Positions 25,029 through 34,146 of a DNA stretch of 64,000 nt are shown here, piece after piece. How positions within the stretch are numbered: position 1 is the stretch's first letter; every line of letters begins with the position of its first letter. The notes beneath the pieces are model-generated. The model was not told where the DNA came from. It made no database searches and saw only the letters and a list, made by a program, of their open reading frames with translations. The stretch comes from Dyadobacter diqingensis (lineage in GTDB: Bacteria; Bacteroidota; Bacteroidia; Cytophagales; Spirosomataceae). Location of the stretch: contig NZ_JAMXKF010000001.1 in NCBI RefSeq assembly GCF_024220585.1, positions 1,312,033 through 1,376,032 of the forward strand, given 5' to 3'. The translations under genes were made by a program, and so were the position numbers.

Positions 25029-25679
25029 TTATCTCAGATCCACCACTTCAACACCCGGAAATTGTTTGGAGTTGAATGTAAAATAAGTATCGGCAATTGC
25101 GACATCAGGCTGAAACTGTTCAACCTTGTAGGTCACCTTCTGACCATTTTTCTGGAAAATCTTCCAGCTGTTAATCGATTTATCAGCCTTGTTTACCTGG
25201 ATCTGCACTTTATCAACCTGGCTGTTTTTACCTGTCGAAGTTAATTCTACTACTTCATAAACCTGATTACCCTCTTTCTTTTCCTGTAAGAAAGCATACT
25301 TAAAGCCTTTTTTATATGCCGAGTAAATTCTTGTCGGGTCAAGGTCTCCACCTGCCGACGGATCAAAATCCTGATAATTCACTTCGTTTGTTTCCTTGAT
25401 ATAGGTTGCCATCAGCTTTCCGTCATTGAAAATTTCCTGACCTGCCATTTTCAAACGAAACTTGGTTCCCTTCACCGTCGCATCACCTTTTAAAGCTTTC
25501 CCTCCTTCCGGTGTGTATGTAAAAATTGCTTTGAAAGATTTTATCTTCTGATATTTATTACTCATCGCGTCTAAAATAGCAGTCGATTTTTTGTCTCCCT
25601 GTGCCTGAACCGACGTTGTAAATACACTTGCAAAAGTGACGATAGAAAGCACAAATGAGAAAATTGTTATTTTTTTCAT
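25029..25679 (-). CDS. lolA: LolA-like outer-membrane lipoprotein carrier protein
   Basis: A 216-residue periplasmic protein with a signal peptide ending near SVQAQ (about residue 24 of the chosen start). The mature part has the LolA pattern: LDAMSNKYQKIKSFKAIFTYT, then KGTKFRLKMAGQEIFNDGKLMATYIKETNEV and a C-terminal beta-rich region ending FNSKQFPGVEVVDLR. LolA chaperones lipoproteins from the LolCDE complex to the outer membrane. The start at 25679 (MKKITIF) suits the signal peptide; an ATG lies two codons upstream. In many Bacteroidota lolA directly follows ftsK; here a three-gene sugar cassette lies between them on the same strand. Confidence 0.88.
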   Translation of the reverse strand: MKKITIFSFVLSIVTFASVFTTSVQAQGDKKSTAILDAMSNKYQKIKSFKAIFTYTPEGGKALKGDATVKGTKFRLKMAGQEIFNDGKLMATYIKETNEVNYQDFDPSAGGDLDPTRIYSAYKKGFKYAFLQEKKEGNQVYEVVELTSTGKNSQVDKVQIQVNKADKSINSWKIFQKNGQKVTYKVEQFQPDVAIADTYFTFNSKQFPGVEVVDLR

Positions 25680-25784
25680 AATCAATATTTTAATTCTTAC
25701 TTAATTCTTTAAAAAGCATGCCAGGTCAAAACGTAACCGCAAATTTAGACAAAACTGCGGGATGATGGTTTAAAAGTCAAAAGA

Positions 25785-25840
25785 AGTCCTGACTACATTG
25801 CTAAACGCTGATGGCAGCATCCGACAATATAACCAGGACT
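25785..25840 (-). terminator. possible hairpin terminator after the ROK kinase gene
   Basis: AGTCCTG (25785-25791) and CAGGACT (25834-25840) can pair over a long loop, with CTTCTTTTGAC after the stem on the minus strand. Weak, because the loop is over 40 bases. Confidence 0.35.
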
Positions 25841-25864
25841 ATTTAATTCTTCTCAGACCTCAAT

Positions 25865-26764
25865 TTATAGCAATGCGGCTCCGAAAACACCTGCACTGTC
25901 TCCCAATTTTGGTTTCAGGATTGGTGTGGTCACTACACCGTTATTGAAAATGTATTTCTTAATTCTTTCATAACCTTCACCGTAAAGCAGATCAATGTTA
26001 CCTACTCCGCCTCCGATCACGATCAATCCCGGGTCTAGTACGTTGATAAGCGTGGAAATGGCGCGTCCATAATATTCCAGCAAACGATCAATGGTAGCCG
26101 TTGCGTGTACATTTCCGCCTTCATGATATTGTTCCAGAATTGTTTTCAAAGACAATTTCTCACCACTCTGTTGTTCATAGAAACGTTCAAGCGCCGGACC
26201 GGCAATGACCTGCTCAACGCAGCCGCTTTTGCCGCAATAACATGGTTCGCCGTTTTCTTCAAGAATATTATGCCCCCATTCACCGCCAATGCCGTGATGA
26301 CCGCCAATAATCTTTTTATTAACAACTAATCCTCCGCCAACACCGGTTCCCATGATCACGCCAAATACAACCTCAGCATCCGGATATTCTTTCCCTGCCC
26401 CCATCAACGCTTCCGAAAGCGCAAAGGAATTCGCGTCGTTCGCAAGTTTTACGGGAATGCCCAGAAGATCGGTAAGATCCTGCTGCATCGGCTTGCCATT
26501 CAGACAAGTCGTATTTGAGTTTTTCATCAGATTGGTATCGGGCTCAGAAACACCCGGTGTTGCAAAACCAATTTTCGAAGGTCTCTCTCCTACTTCTTCT
26601 GCAACCAAATCAATGAGTCTTTTTATTTGCGATAAAATATGATCGTATCCTTTGGCAGACTCCGTTGGCAGCCTTTTGCGGGCTACAACACTCATATCAT
26701 TATCAGAATCCAATACAGCACATTCTATTTTTGTGCCTCCTAAATCTATACCCCAGAGTTTCAT
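25865..26764 (-). CDS. ROK-family sugar kinase
   Basis: A 299-residue cytoplasmic kinase of the ROK family. The phosphate-binding N-terminus is WGIDLGGTKIECAV, the sugar-binding part includes ANDANSFALSEAL, the second glycine-rich motif is IMGTGVGGGLVVN, and the ROK zinc site is complete with GGHHGIGGEWGHN and CYCGKSGCVEQ. There is no N-terminal helix-turn-helix, so it is an enzyme and not a repressor. It should phosphorylate a hexose (fructose, glucose or mannose are usual). The gene starts six bases after a FucP-type transporter gene, so it most likely traps the sugar imported by that transporter. Confidence 0.93.
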   Translation of the reverse strand: MKLWGIDLGGTKIECAVLDSDNDMSVVARKRLPTESAKGYDHILSQIKRLIDLVAEEVGERPSKIGFATPGVSEPDTNLMKNSNTTCLNGKPMQQDLTDLLGIPVKLANDANSFALSEALMGAGKEYPDAEVVFGVIMGTGVGGGLVVNKKIIGGHHGIGGEWGHNILEENGEPCYCGKSGCVEQVIAGPALERFYEQQSGEKLSLKTILEQYHEGGNVHATATIDRLLEYYGRAISTLINVLDPGLIVIGGGVGNIDLLYGEGYERIKKYIFNNGVVTTPILKPKLGDSAGVFGAALL

Positions 26765-26770
26765 TAAATA

Positions 26771-28021
26771 CTATCGAACTTTATAAAATTTAAAACCGAA
26801 CAAAAATATCACAAAATAGCAGATTATCGGCAAGTAATATGCAGTAGCTACATCGTGTTCAGCCACGGCACCCATAACAAACGGAAAAAGAGCACCGCCA
26901 ACAACACCCATTGAAATAAAGGATGAAGCCTGCTGCGTATGTGCTCCCAGATTCTTTAATCCCAAACTAAAAATTGTAGGGAACATGATACTGAAAAAGA
27001 AATTCAGCATCAATAACGCAATAAACGAAGGCCAGCCCCAGCTTTGGCTGATCAGCAAACACATCAGGATGTTGCAGGCTGCAAAAATAGCCAGCAATCT
27101 AGGGGGAGCAATGTATCGCATCAGAAATGTTCCTACAAAACGTCCGGTAAGCATCAGCACAAAAAAGAGGATCATCCATTTACTGGCAACGGCATCCGTG
27201 AATCCCATTTTTTCATGACCATAATTAATGAAAAATGCCCAGGTACCTGCCTGCGCAGCCACATTGAAAAACTGTGCTATCACAGCCCATTTAAAATGGC
27301 TGTGCTCAAAAAGGCCCTTTTCAGGATGTGTATCCACATTGGCGGCATCCGGATTTGCCACTGCCACGTGCGGATCGATCAATGCTGGTACTTTTACAAA
27401 GGAAAACAACACAGCAATCGTAGCAATCACAGTGCCGATCGCGATATACAACATCTTAACCGAGGTAAGATCGGTGCTTCCCTGAACATGGTTTCCAAAA
27501 AGAAAATGCGAACCCATCCACGGTCCGATGATCGTACCGAGTGCATTGAAAGCCTGTGCAAAATTGATACGCATATCACTGGTCCGCTGGTCACCCAAAG
27601 AGGCTACAAACGGATGTGCCACAGTTTCCAACGTAGAAATACCACATCCCAGGATAAACAATGCAATTCCAAAAAACGGGAATGAAGCAGCCGCGGCGGC
27701 CGGAACAAACAAGAACGAGCCACCAGCAAAAAGAGAAAGGCCGAAAAGTACGCCGTTTTTATACCCAAAGCGCTTCATAAAGAGTCCGGCAGGAATACCC
27801 ATCACACCATATGCACCAAAAATTGCAAATTGGACAAAAGCCGACTGCGTTTTGGTAAGGCTCAATACAGTCTGGAAGTGTTTGTTTAAAACATCGCCCA
27901 TCGTAATGGCAATACCCCAGAACATGAAAAGGGAGGTGACAAAGATGAGGGTAATCAGGTATCTGTCTTCTGTAAATCGGGCCTTGGTAATTTCCTTACC
28001 AGACGAGGAAGTTGTTTGCAT
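26771..28021 (-). CDS. FucP-type sugar:proton symporter (MFS)
   Basis: A 416-residue inner-membrane transporter with twelve predicted membrane segments. It matches the FHS family of the major facilitator superfamily (L-fucose, glucose/galactose permeases): TSLFMFWGIAITMGDVLNKHFQ near the start, then AYGVMGIPAGLFMKRFGYKNGV, LGCGISTLETVAHPFVASLGD and NFAQAFNALGTIIGPW. It is the middle gene of a cassette with an upstream glucuronoyl-esterase-like gene (35 bases apart) and a downstream ROK kinase (6 bases apart). The kinase suggests a hexose as the substrate rather than fucose itself. Confidence 0.92.
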   Translation of the reverse strand: MQTTSSSGKEITKARFTEDRYLITLIFVTSLFMFWGIAITMGDVLNKHFQTVLSLTKTQSAFVQFAIFGAYGVMGIPAGLFMKRFGYKNGVLFGLSLFAGGSFLFVPAAAAASFPFFGIALFILGCGISTLETVAHPFVASLGDQRTSDMRINFAQAFNALGTIIGPWMGSHFLFGNHVQGSTDLTSVKMLYIAIGTVIATIAVLFSFVKVPALIDPHVAVANPDAANVDTHPEKGLFEHSHFKWAVIAQFFNVAAQAGTWAFFINYGHEKMGFTDAVASKWMILFFVLMLTGRFVGTFLMRYIAPPRLLAIFAACNILMCLLISQSWGWPSFIALLMLNFFFSIMFPTIFSLGLKNLGAHTQQASSFISMGVVGGALFPFVMGAVAEHDVATAYYLPIICYFVIFLFGFKFYKVR

Positions 28022-28056
28022 TGGGATATATTGTAAGATTAGTTGTTTAGATGTTT

Positions 28057-29301
28057 TTATTTTTGGAGGCGTAAATTAGAGAAAATTAAAAACTGTTTCC
28101 AATCAAAACTTGTAACATCATGCCCGCCCGTTCTGATATGATAGCCTATTTGCCCCATAACAGACTTGTTTAACGCAGGTATTTCTTTAACCGGCAGCCC
28201 GTTCGTTTTAAAGAAACGATAGATCACATCAGCCTCCTTTGCAGTAGCAAATTCACCTTCGGGATCAGATCCCTTATCATTCTCGGCACTCGCAATGTAC
28301 ACTGGCCTCGGCGCAATAAGATCGACGATAAAATGCTGATCAAAAGGCAGTACCGTATCCTGATCCATATATTTTCTAAAACTTTTCGCATACCAATGCG
28401 GAAAAACGGTGTTCAGTCTGCGGATATTTTCACCCACGCCACGGTGAAAAAGCTTGGCTCCTCCGGCACCGGATTCATTGCTCAACACGAGTGCAAAACG
28501 TGTGTCAGAAGCTCCTGCCCAGAGTGCCGCTTTGCCCAAACGGGAAAAACCAAAAACAGCAACTTTTTTTGCATTAATATCCTTGTCTGTCTCCAGATAA
28601 TCCATTCCTCGGCTCAAAGCCCAGGCCCAGGCGGCAATTGTTCCGAAGTTATCCTCACGATTCTGAAGCTCCGGATATAAAGTATGTACCCCGGTTTTGA
28701 ACATTTCTTCCTTTCGGTCCGACGCTATTTCTTCACGATACATTGTCGCCAAAGCAAAACCAGCATCCAGAATACTATCCACCTGCCATTGTTTTGCATT
28801 CACTCCGCGACAAGCATCTGTGGCCTTGCCATCAACCGCACACGGGAACATTTTGCTGTTCTCTACCCAAGCTTCGGTAAGCTTGATCCCCGGATCGGCA
28901 TTAATGGCCTGGTTGCCGATGAAGTTAATACCAATAATGGCAGGGACCGGATGTTTTGCTTTATTAGGGATATAAATCAGCAGGTCAAATTTCGCTTCTT
29001 TTCCATTTTCCCGGATATGAATGGTGACCTGTTTGCGCGTTGCCTTTCCGTTTAATGCATTTTTATCATGGTCGAAAACCTCGAAACGCATGTCTTTCGG
29101 TCGTCCTGGCGAAGTGCCATACATTTCAGAACGAAAAGTTTGCAGTAATTCCTCTCTTCGGGCAGTCCATTCTCTGGCATTGTTAACCTTCTTCCCATTA
29201 TTGAAAATCAAGGGATCCGGCAATGCAGTTTCTTTATTTTGGCCAAAAGAGGAGAACGTCACGAGGGAAAAAAAGAGAAGAAACCCGAGTCTATTTTTCA
29301 T
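28057..29301 (-). CDS. glucuronoyl esterase-like hydrolase (CE15 type)
   Basis: A 414-residue secreted alpha/beta hydrolase with a signal peptide ending near SSFGQ (about residue 21). The nucleophile elbow is GFSRLGKAAL with S253, the CE15 form GxSRxGK; E276 (LSNESGAGGA) and H394 (TGGHDVTSFDW) complete a plausible triad. CE15 enzymes cleave esters between glucuronoxylan and lignin in plant cell walls, though many bacterial members are uncharacterised. It leads a cassette with a sugar transporter and a sugar kinase. Upstream a CAAAAGTA (29357-29364) gives TACTTTTG on the minus strand, a possible -7 element. No carbohydrate-binding domain is attached. Confidence 0.88.
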   Translation of the reverse strand: MKNRLGFLLFFSLVTFSSFGQNKETALPDPLIFNNGKKVNNAREWTARREELLQTFRSEMYGTSPGRPKDMRFEVFDHDKNALNGKATRKQVTIHIRENGKEAKFDLLIYIPNKAKHPVPAIIGINFIGNQAINADPGIKLTEAWVENSKMFPCAVDGKATDACRGVNAKQWQVDSILDAGFALATMYREEIASDRKEEMFKTGVHTLYPELQNREDNFGTIAAWAWALSRGMDYLETDKDINAKKVAVFGFSRLGKAALWAGASDTRFALVLSNESGAGGAKLFHRGVGENIRRLNTVFPHWYAKSFRKYMDQDTVLPFDQHFIVDLIAPRPVYIASAENDKGSDPEGEFATAKEADVIYRFFKTNGLPVKEIPALNKSVMGQIGYHIRTGGHDVTSFDWKQFLIFSNLRLQK

Positions 29302-29435
29302 TTAAAATTCCCGATTAGATAATTTGGTTTGAAAAAGCCAGTTCAGGCTATCAGGCCAAAAGTATACAATGGGGCTGGTTTACTGATATTACCCTATTTC
29401 GCATGGTTATTTTTTGTTTTGATAACATACGACAC

Positions 29436-29487
29436 AAAAACGGCTGCCGGTTCAAAAGTGTCAAAACACTTATTCGAACCGGCAGCC
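29436..29487 (-). terminator. strong rho-independent terminator of ftsK
   Basis: GGCTGCCGGTTC (29442-29453) and its exact complement (29476-29487) enclose an inner AAGTGT/ACACTT stem; on the minus strand the hairpin is followed by TTTTT. It separates ftsK from the sugar cassette downstream. Confidence 0.9.
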
Positions 29488-29513
29488 AGTATATTTTTGA
29501 TATTGATCAGTCA

Positions 29514-32081
29514 TTAGCCACTTATGCCCATCACCCTCAGATGTTCATCGACACCGTTCAGGTCATGGAACATGACATCCCTGGCTTTGCTGCCTGTAAA
29601 AGGTCCCACGATACCAATCAGTTCAAGCTGATCCATAATACGACCGGCCCGGTTATAACCCAGTTTCATTTTCCGCTGAATCAGCGATGTACTTCCCTGT
29701 TGGTGCGTCACGATCAAACGGGCAGCCTCAGGCAATAATCCGTCAAAGTCATCGGTATTGACCTCACTTCTGGATTCTGAACCTTCATCACCTTCGTATT
29801 CCGGCAGTGCATAAGCCTCATCATATCCACGCTGACCGCCGATAAATTCGCAGACATCCTCAATTTCTCTTGTGTCAATAAAAGGACATTGCAAACGGAT
29901 CACTTCCGAGTTAATCGCCAGTAGCATATCTCCCTGTCCAACCAGCTGCTCTGCCCCGCCCATATCAAGAATCGTCCTCGAATCTATACTGGACGTTACA
30001 CGGAAAGATAAACGGGCCGGGAAGTTGGCCTTGATCAAACCGGTAATAACCTTTACCGAAGGACGCTGCGTGGCAACAACCAGGTGAATACCCACCGCAC
30101 GTGCTAGCTGTGCCAGACGGGCAATCGGCGTTTCTACCTCCTTACCGGCCGTCATCATCAAATCGGCAAGCTCGTCAATAACCAGTACGATGTATGGCAG
30201 GAAGCGATGACCTTTATCCGGGTTCAGTCTGCGCTGGGCAAACTTGGCATTGTATTCTTTAAGATTTCTTACCGAAGCTTCTTTCAAAAGATCATAACGC
30301 GAATCCATTTCAATACACAAGGAATTCAGCGTAAAAATTACCTTTTTGGTATCCGTAATGATGGCTTCGTCCGCGTTTGGCAGTTTTGCTAAAAAGTGTC
30401 TTTCCAGTTTATTGAAAAGCGTTAATTCCACTTTTTTAGGATCTACCAGCACAAACTTCAACTCTGCCGGATGTTTCTTATAAATCAGCGAAGCCAGAAT
30501 TACGTTCAACCCAACAGACTTACCCTGACCTGTCGCACCGGCCATAAGCAAGTGAGGCATTTTTGCCAGATCGGCAATATGAATTTCATTCGAAATTGTT
30601 TTTCCAAGAACAATCGGCAGGTCATACGTTGACTTCTGAAATCTTTCGTTCATCAAAACGGACCGGATAAAGACCGTTTCACGGTTCTTATTCGGCACCT
30701 CGATACCGATTGTACCACGCCCCGGCATTGGTGCAATGATACGGATTCCCAAAGCTGCCAAACTCAACGCAATATCACCTTCAAGATTTTTTATCTTCGA
30801 AATCCGTACGCCGGCTTCCGGAATAATTTCATAAAGCGTTACCGTTGGCCCGATCGTCGCTTTAATTTTTGATATATTAATTCCGTAACTTCCAAGCGTC
30901 TCTACAATCTTCGTTTTATTGCTTTCAAGCTCCTCCTGCGTTACTTTCTCATGCTGATTTTCAATCACCTCACTCATCAGATCGATGGTCGGGAACCGAT
31001 AAGTAGGCAAATCCAGCATAGGATCATATTGCCCAAACTCCCTGAGGATCGAAGCATTAAGATCCTCGTCTTCGGGAATATCAACAACCTCCACAGGCGT
31101 CAGATTATCGGCCACTTCGAGTTCCAGTTCCAGATCAGCAGCTGCATGCACCACCGGCACAGGAACAAATGGCGTGATCGCTGGCGTAGAAGCTAGTTTG
31201 CTAACCTCTTCGGTATTCAGCACTTCGAGCACATGATTGTTTTTTACAACCGGCTCTTCCTTGATTTCTTCAACCGCCGGAATCAGGTCATCGTCATAGG
31301 TATCATTAACAACCGAAACATATTCAACCTCTTTAACAGGCTGTACTTCCTGCTCAGGTTCAGGTTCTTTTTCACCCGTAATGACCGGTTCTAGAGCCTC
31401 CTCAACAGCAATTTCTTCATCCTCTTCTTTCTCAGCTCTGGTTTGCCATTTTTCCAACATCGCTTTTGCATCATAAAAATAGATCGCAAAAACAAAGAGT
31501 GCGAACAATATCGGTAAGATACTGCCCCATTTCAGCCAGTCGAAGAGCCACACATTGACCATATAACCAATGCCTCCGGAAACAAAACTCAGGGTATTTT
31601 CGGTATTGCTCATGAGCACCACATAACCCATCAGCGCACTCAGCCACAGTGTAAAAAAGATAACCTCTTTGGTTGCACGGGTCAGTGGCAACAATTCTTT
31701 TCCAAAAGCGATTTTCCAACCAGCCAGAATTGGGACAAAAGGAAGCAGCAAAGCCCCAACGCCAAACCAGCGATAGACAAAAATATGGGAAAATGTGGCC
31801 CCTAAAACACCTAAAAAGTTACGTGTCTGCCGCCCTGCATCCCGAATGGACTCCTGCCCGAAAGAGTCAACGATGCTCTGGTCGGCCAGGCCGGTAATGA
31901 TGTATGATAAAAAAGATACTTCCAATATAATTCCTGTCATGAGGAAGAAAATCCCCCACGCCAACGTGCTTTTCGGGCTAGAAAAAATACTGTCCCAATC
32001 CAGAGATAACTGAAAACCTGGTCGTACGCCCTCCTCTGCTTTTGTTCTTTGTGTATTTCCTCGCGGCTTATTTACAGACAT
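29514..32081 (-). CDS. ftsK: DNA translocase FtsK/SpoIIIE
   Basis: An 855-residue septum-bound motor that pumps chromosome DNA during division. The N-terminal part has four membrane helices (about residues 38-205). A charged, Glu/Pro/Val-rich linker of about 150 residues follows (about 210-365). The motor domain has the Walker A motif GATGQGKS near residue 515, a Walker B-like LVIDELADLMM, and RLAQLARAVGIHLVVATQRPS. The C-terminal gamma domain (about 785-850, ARLIVTHQQGSTSLIQRKMK) would read the KOPS-like orientation signals. Length is normal for Bacteroidota. It stands 69 bases downstream of pyrD and ends in a strong terminator. Confidence 0.96.
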   Translation of the reverse strand: MSVNKPRGNTQRTKAEEGVRPGFQLSLDWDSIFSSPKSTLAWGIFFLMTGIILEVSFLSYIITGLADQSIVDSFGQESIRDAGRQTRNFLGVLGATFSHIFVYRWFGVGALLLPFVPILAGWKIAFGKELLPLTRATKEVIFFTLWLSALMGYVVLMSNTENTLSFVSGGIGYMVNVWLFDWLKWGSILPILFALFVFAIYFYDAKAMLEKWQTRAEKEEDEEIAVEEALEPVITGEKEPEPEQEVQPVKEVEYVSVVNDTYDDDLIPAVEEIKEEPVVKNNHVLEVLNTEEVSKLASTPAITPFVPVPVVHAAADLELELEVADNLTPVEVVDIPEDEDLNASILREFGQYDPMLDLPTYRFPTIDLMSEVIENQHEKVTQEELESNKTKIVETLGSYGINISKIKATIGPTVTLYEIIPEAGVRISKIKNLEGDIALSLAALGIRIIAPMPGRGTIGIEVPNKNRETVFIRSVLMNERFQKSTYDLPIVLGKTISNEIHIADLAKMPHLLMAGATGQGKSVGLNVILASLIYKKHPAELKFVLVDPKKVELTLFNKLERHFLAKLPNADEAIITDTKKVIFTLNSLCIEMDSRYDLLKEASVRNLKEYNAKFAQRRLNPDKGHRFLPYIVLVIDELADLMMTAGKEVETPIARLAQLARAVGIHLVVATQRPSVKVITGLIKANFPARLSFRVTSSIDSRTILDMGGAEQLVGQGDMLLAINSEVIRLQCPFIDTREIEDVCEFIGGQRGYDEAYALPEYEGDEGSESRSEVNTDDFDGLLPEAARLIVTHQQGSTSLIQRKMKLGYNRAGRIMDQLELIGIVGPFTGSKARDVMFHDLNGVDEHLRVMGISG

Positions 32082-32150
32082 TTATCTCAGTTCTATTTTT
32101 TTATGAATGTATGAAGTGCTTTCTATTTTATCAATCAGGGAGGTCAATAT

Positions 32151-33182
32151 TTATTTAGCGACCATGGCCTTGCAAATCCTCTTAACCAAACCCGGCCCCT
32201 CATAAATGAAGCTTGAATAAATCTGCAAAAGCCCTGCACCTGCATTCCGTTTTTCCAGCGCATCGGCCGCAGAAGCGATCCCGCCTACCCCAATAACCGG
32301 GAAGGCATTTCCGGACCTGTCGCATAAGTAACGAATAACCTCCGTAGCCCGGTATTTCAACGGCTGTCCGCTTAACCCACCCGCTCCGATTTTTTCGAGT
32401 GCCTCTTTAGAAGTTTTCAAATCTTTGCGACTAATCGTTGTGTTTGTGGCGATAACCCCGGCAATCCCCGTTTCCTTTACAATATCAATGATATCGTCCA
32501 GCTGACTGAAAGTCAGATCAGGTGCAATTTTCAAAAATATTGGTTTAGAATTGGGCCTTTGTTTATTGCGGATTTGAAGATCGTTAAGCAGCGCCATCAA
32601 CGGCTCTTTTTCCTGTAAATCACGTAATCCCGGCGTATTGGGCGAGCTCACGTTTACTACAAAATAATCTACAACATCAAACAGCGTGTTAAAACAGCTG
32701 ATATAGTCGCTCAGTGCCTGTTCATTGGGCGTGTCCTTGTTTTTACCAATATTCCCGCCAACCAGAATGGACGATTTACGGTAACGCAGTTTCGCCGCAG
32801 CAACTTCGGCCCCTTTGTTATTAAAACCCATCCGGTTGATAAGTCCCTTATCTTCTTTTACACGGAACAAACGTGGTTTGTCATTTCCCGGCTGAGGGCG
32901 GGGCGTAACCGTTCCGATTTCAATAAAACCAAACCCAAGGGCTTCCAGCTGATCTACCATTTCGGCATTTTTATCAAAACCGGCAGCCAGTCCGATAGGA
33001 TTCCGGAAACGCAATCCAGCCACTTCCTGAACAAGGTCGGGGTGTTCGAAAGTATACATACTTCTCAGCAAAGCAGGAACACCCGGAATTTTAAAAGCGA
33101 TTTGCAGCATTTCACAAACAAAGTGGTGAATGCGCTCGGCATCGAACCGGAAAAAGATCGGTAAAAGGATATATTTATACAT
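32151..33182 (-). CDS. pyrD: dihydroorotate dehydrogenase (quinone), class 2
   Basis: A 343-residue FMN enzyme at the inner membrane that oxidises dihydroorotate to orotate with quinone, step four of pyrimidine synthesis. The N-terminal helical part typical of class 2 ([21 protein letters not shown]) is present, followed by the barrel with [40 protein letters not shown] and the catalytic serine region [10 protein letters not shown] (S179/S180). The C-terminal phosphate-binding part is [13 protein letters not shown]. The ATG at 33182 fits homologues; an upstream ATG at 33251 would add 23 residues that do not look native. Confidence 0.95.
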   Translation of the reverse strand: MYKYILLPIFFRFDAERIHHFVCEMLQIAFKIPGVPALLRSMYTFEHPDLVQEVAGLRFRNPIGLAAGFDKNAEMVDQLEALGFGFIEIGTVTPRPQPGNDKPRLFRVKEDKGLINRMGFNNKGAEVAAAKLRYRKSSILVGGNIGKNKDTPNEQALSDYISCFNTLFDVVDYFVVNVSSPNTPGLRDLQEKEPLMALLNDLQIRNKQRPNSKPIFLKIAPDLTFSQLDDIIDIVKETGIAGVIATNTTISRKDLKTSKEALEKIGAGGLSGQPLKYRATEVIRYLCDRSGNAFPVIGVGGIASAADALEKRNAGAGLLQIYSSFIYEGPGLVKRICKAMVAK

Positions 33183-33370
33183 TCTGCAAAAATAGAATGT
33201 TTGGGGGGAAGGGAAGGAAGGTGTGCAGGTTTTTATTTTTCCGAACTTCAAATGGAGAGAAAATTCAGTACAATAGACCTAAACTTAAATACTTTATTTA
33301 GCGTGTCATCAAGTTATCTAAATTGAAGTTCCCAAAGTGATACATCTCAATTTTTCAGCAAATTAATCTT

Positions 33371-33859
33371 TTAAGAACCCAGCCCCTCCCCCTCTTCTTC
33401 GAGCTTCAAAAAATCATCTATCATAATAACGTCCCTCAAATCCTGTGGCCTTCGAGCCAACACTTTCAATTCCCGAAGATCATTCAAATGTAAAAAATGA
33501 ATAACACTGCCTTCTGGATTTTCAAATATTTTGGAACGTTTAAAAAGGATATCGAAATCAAATTTATGATGTACGTAAGTCAAGATATCAAGCTCACGGT
33601 TTAAGCCAAAGACCTGGGTTTGTGTAAAATCCAGCTTGCGTAGTTGTACCAAATCCTCTTCATCATACCCCATACACAACAATATCTGAATTAAGATATG
33701 TCCGTTTTCCTTAGATGGCTTCATCCAAATATCTACATCTTCTGTGGCTCTGTTCAAACCATTTAAATACATAGCAAACCCACCTATCACCATATACTCG
33801 AGCTTATGATTAAAAGCACATCTCGTAAATTCCAAAAATTCGTTATTTTCTAAATCCAT
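33371..33859 (-). CDS. minimal nucleotidyltransferase, AbiEii/MNT-like
   Basis: A 162-residue protein with the nucleotidyltransferase signature GGFAMYLNGLNRATEDVDIW: the GG loop, then D-x-D for metal binding (here DVD); a third acidic residue is likely in ELDILTY. This is the core of AbiEii and related minimal nucleotidyltransferases, some of which are toxins or antitoxins that modify tRNA or partner proteins. Its start overlaps the end of a 68-70-residue gene by 10 bases, so the two are translationally coupled. There is no HEPN partner. The natural substrate is unknown, and a housekeeping role cannot be excluded. Confidence 0.75.
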   Translation of the reverse strand: MDLENNEFLEFTRCAFNHKLEYMVIGGFAMYLNGLNRATEDVDIWMKPSKENGHILIQILLCMGYDEEDLVQLRKLDFTQTQVFGLNRELDILTYVHHKFDFDILFKRSKIFENPEGSVIHFLHLNDLRELKVLARRPQDLRDVIMIDDFLKLEEEGEGLGS

Positions 33860-34053
33860 GTCACTTTCTTTATCTCAATCGTCTTTCTGGCATTGGGGTC
33901 TTTCTTAACTCCCATAAGCTCGTTGAACTTTCGTCGTTGCTCAAAGAATTTAATATAGCGTTCCTTCGGCGTATCGTTCATGCCTTCACGAAGCGCTTCG
34001 ATATAGGGATCATTTTTATCTTTATAAATGATAATCCGCTTTTTCTTTTCCAT
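33850..34053 (-). CDS. small partner of the nucleotidyltransferase
   Basis: A charged protein of 67 residues from the ATG at 34053 (70 from an in-frame ATG at 34062). The segment DTPKERYIKFFEQRRKFNEL resembles the S/T-P-x-E-R pattern of short proteins that often precede AbiEii-like nucleotidyltransferases in Bacteroidota; that link is from memory. The C-terminus is basic (ARKTIEIKKVTW). It shares 10 bases with the next gene, typical of toxin-antitoxin or other tight two-gene modules. There is no signal peptide or membrane segment. Function is unknown; an antitoxin or regulator is one possibility. Confidence 0.65.
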   Translation of the reverse strand: MEKKKRIIIYKDKNDPYIEALREGMNDTPKERYIKFFEQRRKFNELMGVKKDPNARKTIEIKKVTWI

Positions 34054-34092
34054 AACCACCAAATTTTCACTGGATAATTACGTAAATATAAC

Positions 34093-34125
34093 AAAAAAGG
34101 CATCCCAACCAGTGAGATGCCTTTT
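34093..34125 (-). terminator. rho-independent terminator of the hexosaminidase gene
   Basis: AAAAGGCATC (34095-34104) and GATGCCTTTT (34116-34125); on the minus strand the hairpin ends in a T-run (TTTTTTGTT). Confidence 0.85.
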
Positions 34126-34146
34126 ACGAATCCGTTTGATTAACCC

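Noticed and set aside
25865..26764. ROK protein as a transcriptional repressor
   Set aside because: It has no helix-turn-helix region and is 299 residues long, so a kinase is the better call.
27044..27685. A 213-codon frame antisense to the FucP-type transporter
   Set aside because: It is the complement of a clear transporter gene and its translation is low-complexity and unrelated to known proteins.
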